Shown: positions 14,946-17,261 of the stretch, piece after piece
How positions within the stretch are numbered: position 1 is the first letter of the stretch
Layout: every line of letters begins with the position of its first letter
Assembly (NCBI GenBank): GCA_900128585.1
Contig: LT642456.1
Span: forward strand, 1 to 17,261
Length of the DNA: 17,261 bases
From: Stramenopiles sp. TOSAG23-3
Lineage: Eukaryota > Sar
Direction of reading: 5' to 3'
Made by a program: the position numbers and the translations under genes
Notes under the pieces: generated by a model
Databases searched by the model: none
Told to the model about the DNA's origin: nothing
Seen by the model: only the letters and a program-made list of their open reading frames with translations

Positions 14946-14973
14946 GTCTCGTGTTTCGGGTCTCGTGTCTCGG
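14946..14973 (+). repeat. 14-bp tandem duplication
   Basis: GTCTCGTGTTTCGG (14946-14959) is followed directly by GTCTCGTGTCTCGG (14960-14973), with one mismatch. It lies 18 bp after the TTAGGG run. Confidence 0.85.
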
Positions 14974-15038
14974 AGTGATAAGAAAATCTATGGTATCTAT
15001 CTATCTATTTTTGTGATATTCTCAATTTGTATATCTTC

Positions 15039-17021
15039 CTACAAACCGTCCAATTGCCGATGTTCGTCTTCCTCTTCGTCTTCTGTGGAGACCGGCGAGT
15101 AGGAAATTCCACTGTAATCTTCTTTCTCCGGCCTTGGGTCTTTCTTGCCATAGAAACGGCAGGCAAAGAGCCCTCCCACCGAAAGGAACCAAAGGGCAAT
15201 CAAGGCCAAAGACACGGAGCGCCAGGTCACGCCTGCAGGACTCATCCCGCCGTAGGCATCCACCCCTGCGGTGACGTGATATATCCCATTCTTGTTCCCA
15301 TTTCCACCGTCTGGCATCATCATTGTCTGAGGCAAGGGGCAATAGTCGGGGAAAACAGGGCCTACCCGGAGCCCAGAGAACTGTTTCAAATGGCACAGCG
15401 TCCGACCGATTCGTGGTTTGTCGACCGGTTGTACGCCAGCCACCGTGCTGGCTTTCGGTGACCACAGCCTCTCGGCGATCGAGGGAAGCCTTGAAAAAAT
15501 GCGGTGGTCCAGATTTGCACCCGAGGCGTGCTCTTCCCAACTGCAAGCCTCGCCCCCCAAAGTCAGGGGGTTCGCTTCCCCAATGATGTCCTGCTGATAC
15601 ATTTTCTGCCACGAGACAGACAAATCGTCCAAGTACCACCCCGGGCTTACCACCGTTTGCAGGCCCTTGCTGTGGGCAAGGGATGCCTGCTGAGGCATCC
15701 ACCCCCTCCAGTACTGGATGACGTGGTGGTCCGCGCTGGTCAAACCGTTCAGCGCCAACGCTTCGTCCCATAGCACACCCACCTTTCCGTGTTCTTTTGC
15801 AAACTGTAAAACACGAGTGGTAAAGGTTTCCTGCAGCTTCGAACTCCACGTCATACCCTGAGACCCTGGGTCCTTTTCATAAACTGCCTTCCACTTTTGG
15901 ATCTCGGGGTTGGTCAACCAACATTCCGCGTTGACTTCGTCCCCGCCAAAATGAACGTACTTGTCCGGAAACAGTGAAAATATTTCGGTGAAAAACTTTT
16001 CCAAGAACGCGTACGTCTGATTATTTAACGGGTTCAACGCCACCTTGTCGACGCCATGCTCGATCAAGCGGTCATCCTTCACTACTACCCCTGGGCATGG
16101 GACGATCATCTCCGGGTAACCTTCCCCCCACGAAGCGGCGTGCGCGGGGACATCAAACTCTGGGACTATGCGAACGCCGCGATCGTTGGCATATTCAACG
16201 ATGCGTTTGACGTCCTGCACCGTGTACACCGCGTTTTGCGGGTCGTACGAACCCTTTTTTGCCAAGAGCGGCTCTGCCTCACTTGCAAACGGGAAGCTCT
16301 GGGAATCGACAATGTGCCAATGGAACGAATTCATCTTTATCCGGGACATTCCCTCTATGATGCGTTCTAATTGAGGCAAGGGGACGAAGTGTCTTGAAGT
16401 GTCCACCATCAGACCTCTCCAGGGAAAGCGGGGTCGATCCTTTATTTCCAGCGGCAAGCCCCCAATGACGAAAAAATCCCCAGACCACTCGCAAAGCTGA
16501 CGAAAGGTCGACATTGCGTGGGACACCCCAAAGACGGTCTTGGCACGAATGCTCACGGCTAAGGTTTTCACACCGGCGCTGTCCGCCGCTACCCGCTTCA
16601 CGCCCAGGGTGTACGACTCGTTCACCCCCAGCTGCACTTGGGTGGCTTCTCCCAGGTCATCGATTTTGTCGATGGTAAAGACCGTCACCATTCGCGGAAA
16701 CGATGCCTGGCTGCGGATCGCCTTTCGAACGGGGGAGTACTTCATTCTTGTGTACGGCACGTCCCCCGAAGAAAACACTTTTAGGGCGTCCTTCAGCCGG
16801 TTGAACGATTTCTGAACATGGTCTATGCCCGGGGCAATAATTTTACTATCGAACTCTATTTTAAACAGTTGGGGGTCCAAGACCCCCAAATTCCCCCACC
16901 CACCGCTCAAATACGCTTCTGTATTCCATGCAGGGTCGGGATTGCTGGGCTTTGTAAACGTAACTGGCCCGGACGGTTTCGGCCAGACAAGATCCGGCGG
17001 TGAAAGCAGCACAGCTGCCAT
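15039..17021 (-). CDS. beta-hexosaminidase (GH20) with C-terminal membrane anchor
   Basis: From the first ATG (17021) this is a 660-residue glycoside hydrolase family 20 enzyme that removes terminal GlcNAc/GalNAc from glycans. The GH20 N-terminal domain precedes the barrel, which opens at RFPWRGLMVDTSRHF (198-212). HFGGDEV (357-363) supplies the catalytic Asp361-Glu362 pair of substrate-assisted catalysis. GWYLD (461-465) and the late RLWSP motif are also family-typical. Unlike soluble lysosomal Hex A/B, a hydrophobic segment (about 601-623) is followed by a 37-residue tail with YSGI and YSPV, fitting the YxxPhi sorting pattern, and an acidic end. The ATG start lacks a clear signal peptide. 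The frame stays open upstream to 17120 through a hydrophobic stretch with no ATG, so a 5' exon or non-AUG start is likely. The stop is TAG. Confidence 0.9.
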   Translation of the reverse strand: MAAVLLSPPDLVWPKPSGPVTFTKPSNPDPAWNTEAYLSGGWGNLGVLDPQLFKIEFDSKIIAPGIDHVQKSFNRLKDALKVFSSGDVPYTRMKYSPVRKAIRSQASFPRMVTVFTIDKIDDLGEATQVQLGVNESYTLGVKRVAADSAGVKTLAVSIRAKTVFGVSHAMSTFRQLCEWSGDFFVIGGLPLEIKDRPRFPWRGLMVDTSRHFVPLPQLERIIEGMSRIKMNSFHWHIVDSQSFPFASEAEPLLAKKGSYDPQNAVYTVQDVKRIVEYANDRGVRIVPEFDVPAHAASWGEGYPEMIVPCPGVVVKDDRLIEHGVDKVALNPLNNQTYAFLEKFFTEIFSLFPDKYVHFGGDEVNAECWLTNPEIQKWKAVYEKDPGSQGMTWSSKLQETFTTRVLQFAKEHGKVGVLWDEALALNGLTSADHHVIQYWRGWMPQQASLAHSKGLQTVVSPGWYLDDLSVSWQKMYQQDIIGEANPLTLGGEACSWEEHASGANLDHRIFSRLPSIAERLWSPKASTVAGVQPVDKPRIGRTLCHLKQFSGLRVGPVFPDYCPLPQTMMMPDGGNGNKNGIYHVTAGVDAYGGMSPAGVTWRSVSLALIALWFLSVGGLFACRFYGKKDPRPEKEDYSGISYSPVSTEDEEEDEHRQLDGL

Positions 17022-17261
17022 TTGAAACAGCCCACGCGGTTGCAACAAAGGGAGGGTGCACGCAACGATAGATACGTTCGAAACGAACGATTTCACCTGT
17101 AGGCTTCTCTCTCTCTCTCTTTAATCCCGTATGTACGCAGACTTTTATTAATTCCCGATAGAAACGACTATAGTCATCACTTTAATAAAATTGAAAATGA
17201 TAAATAAAAAACGGAGATAATACATAGAGGGAGGATCTTCTACAACACAAACAAACAAGAA
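17022..17261. other. 5' flank of the hexosaminidase gene, possible upstream exon
   Basis: Reading the minus strand, the hexosaminidase frame stays open from 17022 to 17120. A CT microsatellite (plus strand, about 17106-17121) ends just before it. Farther up, a 25-codon minus-strand ORF starts at ATG 17225 and encodes a hydrophobic peptide (MYYLRFLFIIFNFIK...). It ends at a TAA. A 10-bp palindrome GACTATAGTC lies at 17166-17175. Confidence 0.45.

Larger units (their letters stand above)
14444..15038. other. repeat-bearing spacer upstream of the 4-Cys gene
   Basis: This AT-rich spacer lies between the 3' end of the hexosaminidase gene and the 5' end of the 4-Cys gene. It contains a 14-bp inverted repeat, a short TTAGGG run, a 14-bp tandem duplication (14946-14973) and an ATCT microsatellite (about 14995-15008). 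No coding or RNA gene was recognised. Confidence 0.6.

Noticed and set aside
15022-15849. 275-codon minus-strand frame within the hexosaminidase gene
   Set aside because: It is an alternative frame of the GH20 gene, rich in Arg and Gly with no motif.
1-17261. tRNA, rRNA, CRISPR array, insertion sequence or integrated virus
   Set aside because: I scanned for T-loop boxes, repeat-spacer regularity, transposase or integrase motifs and viral hallmark proteins and saw none.

Overview
The window looks like nuclear DNA from a gene-dense, intron-poor unicellular eukaryote, possibly an alga. It carries eight complete or near-complete protein-coding genes, each readable as one uninterrupted frame. They belong to eukaryotic families: SCAR/WAVE, the O-GlcNAc transferase family, an animal-type flavin monooxygenase, a lysosomal-type beta-hexosaminidase and a tandem dCTP pyrophosphatase. 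Coding DNA is GC-balanced and spacers are AT-rich with long A/T runs and purine microsatellites. TAA, TAG and TGA all serve as stops, so the standard code fits. A short TTAGGG run occurs in one spacer. The exact lineage cannot be fixed. The first gene resembles a membrane-protein family I know mainly from plants, which mildly favours an alga.

Layout, left to right: a poly-G edge; a polytopic membrane protein (+, 289-2214); a 149-nt purine tract; a two-domain dCTP pyrophosphatase-like protein (+, 2969-3640); a fragment of a sugar-nucleotide epimerase (-, 3785-4111); a SCAR/WAVE actin regulator (-, 4337-5965); a signal-peptide-bearing OGT-like TPR glycosyltransferase (-, 6473-8815); a flavin-containing monooxygenase (+, 9375-11162); an intergenic kilobase; a kynurenine-formamidase-like hydrolase (+, 12159-13130); a secreted protein with four copies of an unrecognised 4-cysteine module (-, 13343-14443); a repeat-bearing spacer; and a membrane-anchored GH20 beta-hexosaminidase (-, 15039-17021, 5' end uncertain).

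The genes do not form an operon-like pathway. The OGT-like enzyme, the hexosaminidase and the 4-Cys protein all appear to enter the secretory route, but adjacency in a eukaryote is weak evidence of shared function. The strongest novelties are the 4-Cys repeat protein with near-invariant spacing, the pyrophosphatase in which one domain has lost the metal ligands and the other has lost the C-terminal tail, and an OGT-like enzyme with a signal peptide. Several long frames begin upstream of their first ATG at TTG or GTG. I use the first in-frame ATG and say so where it matters.
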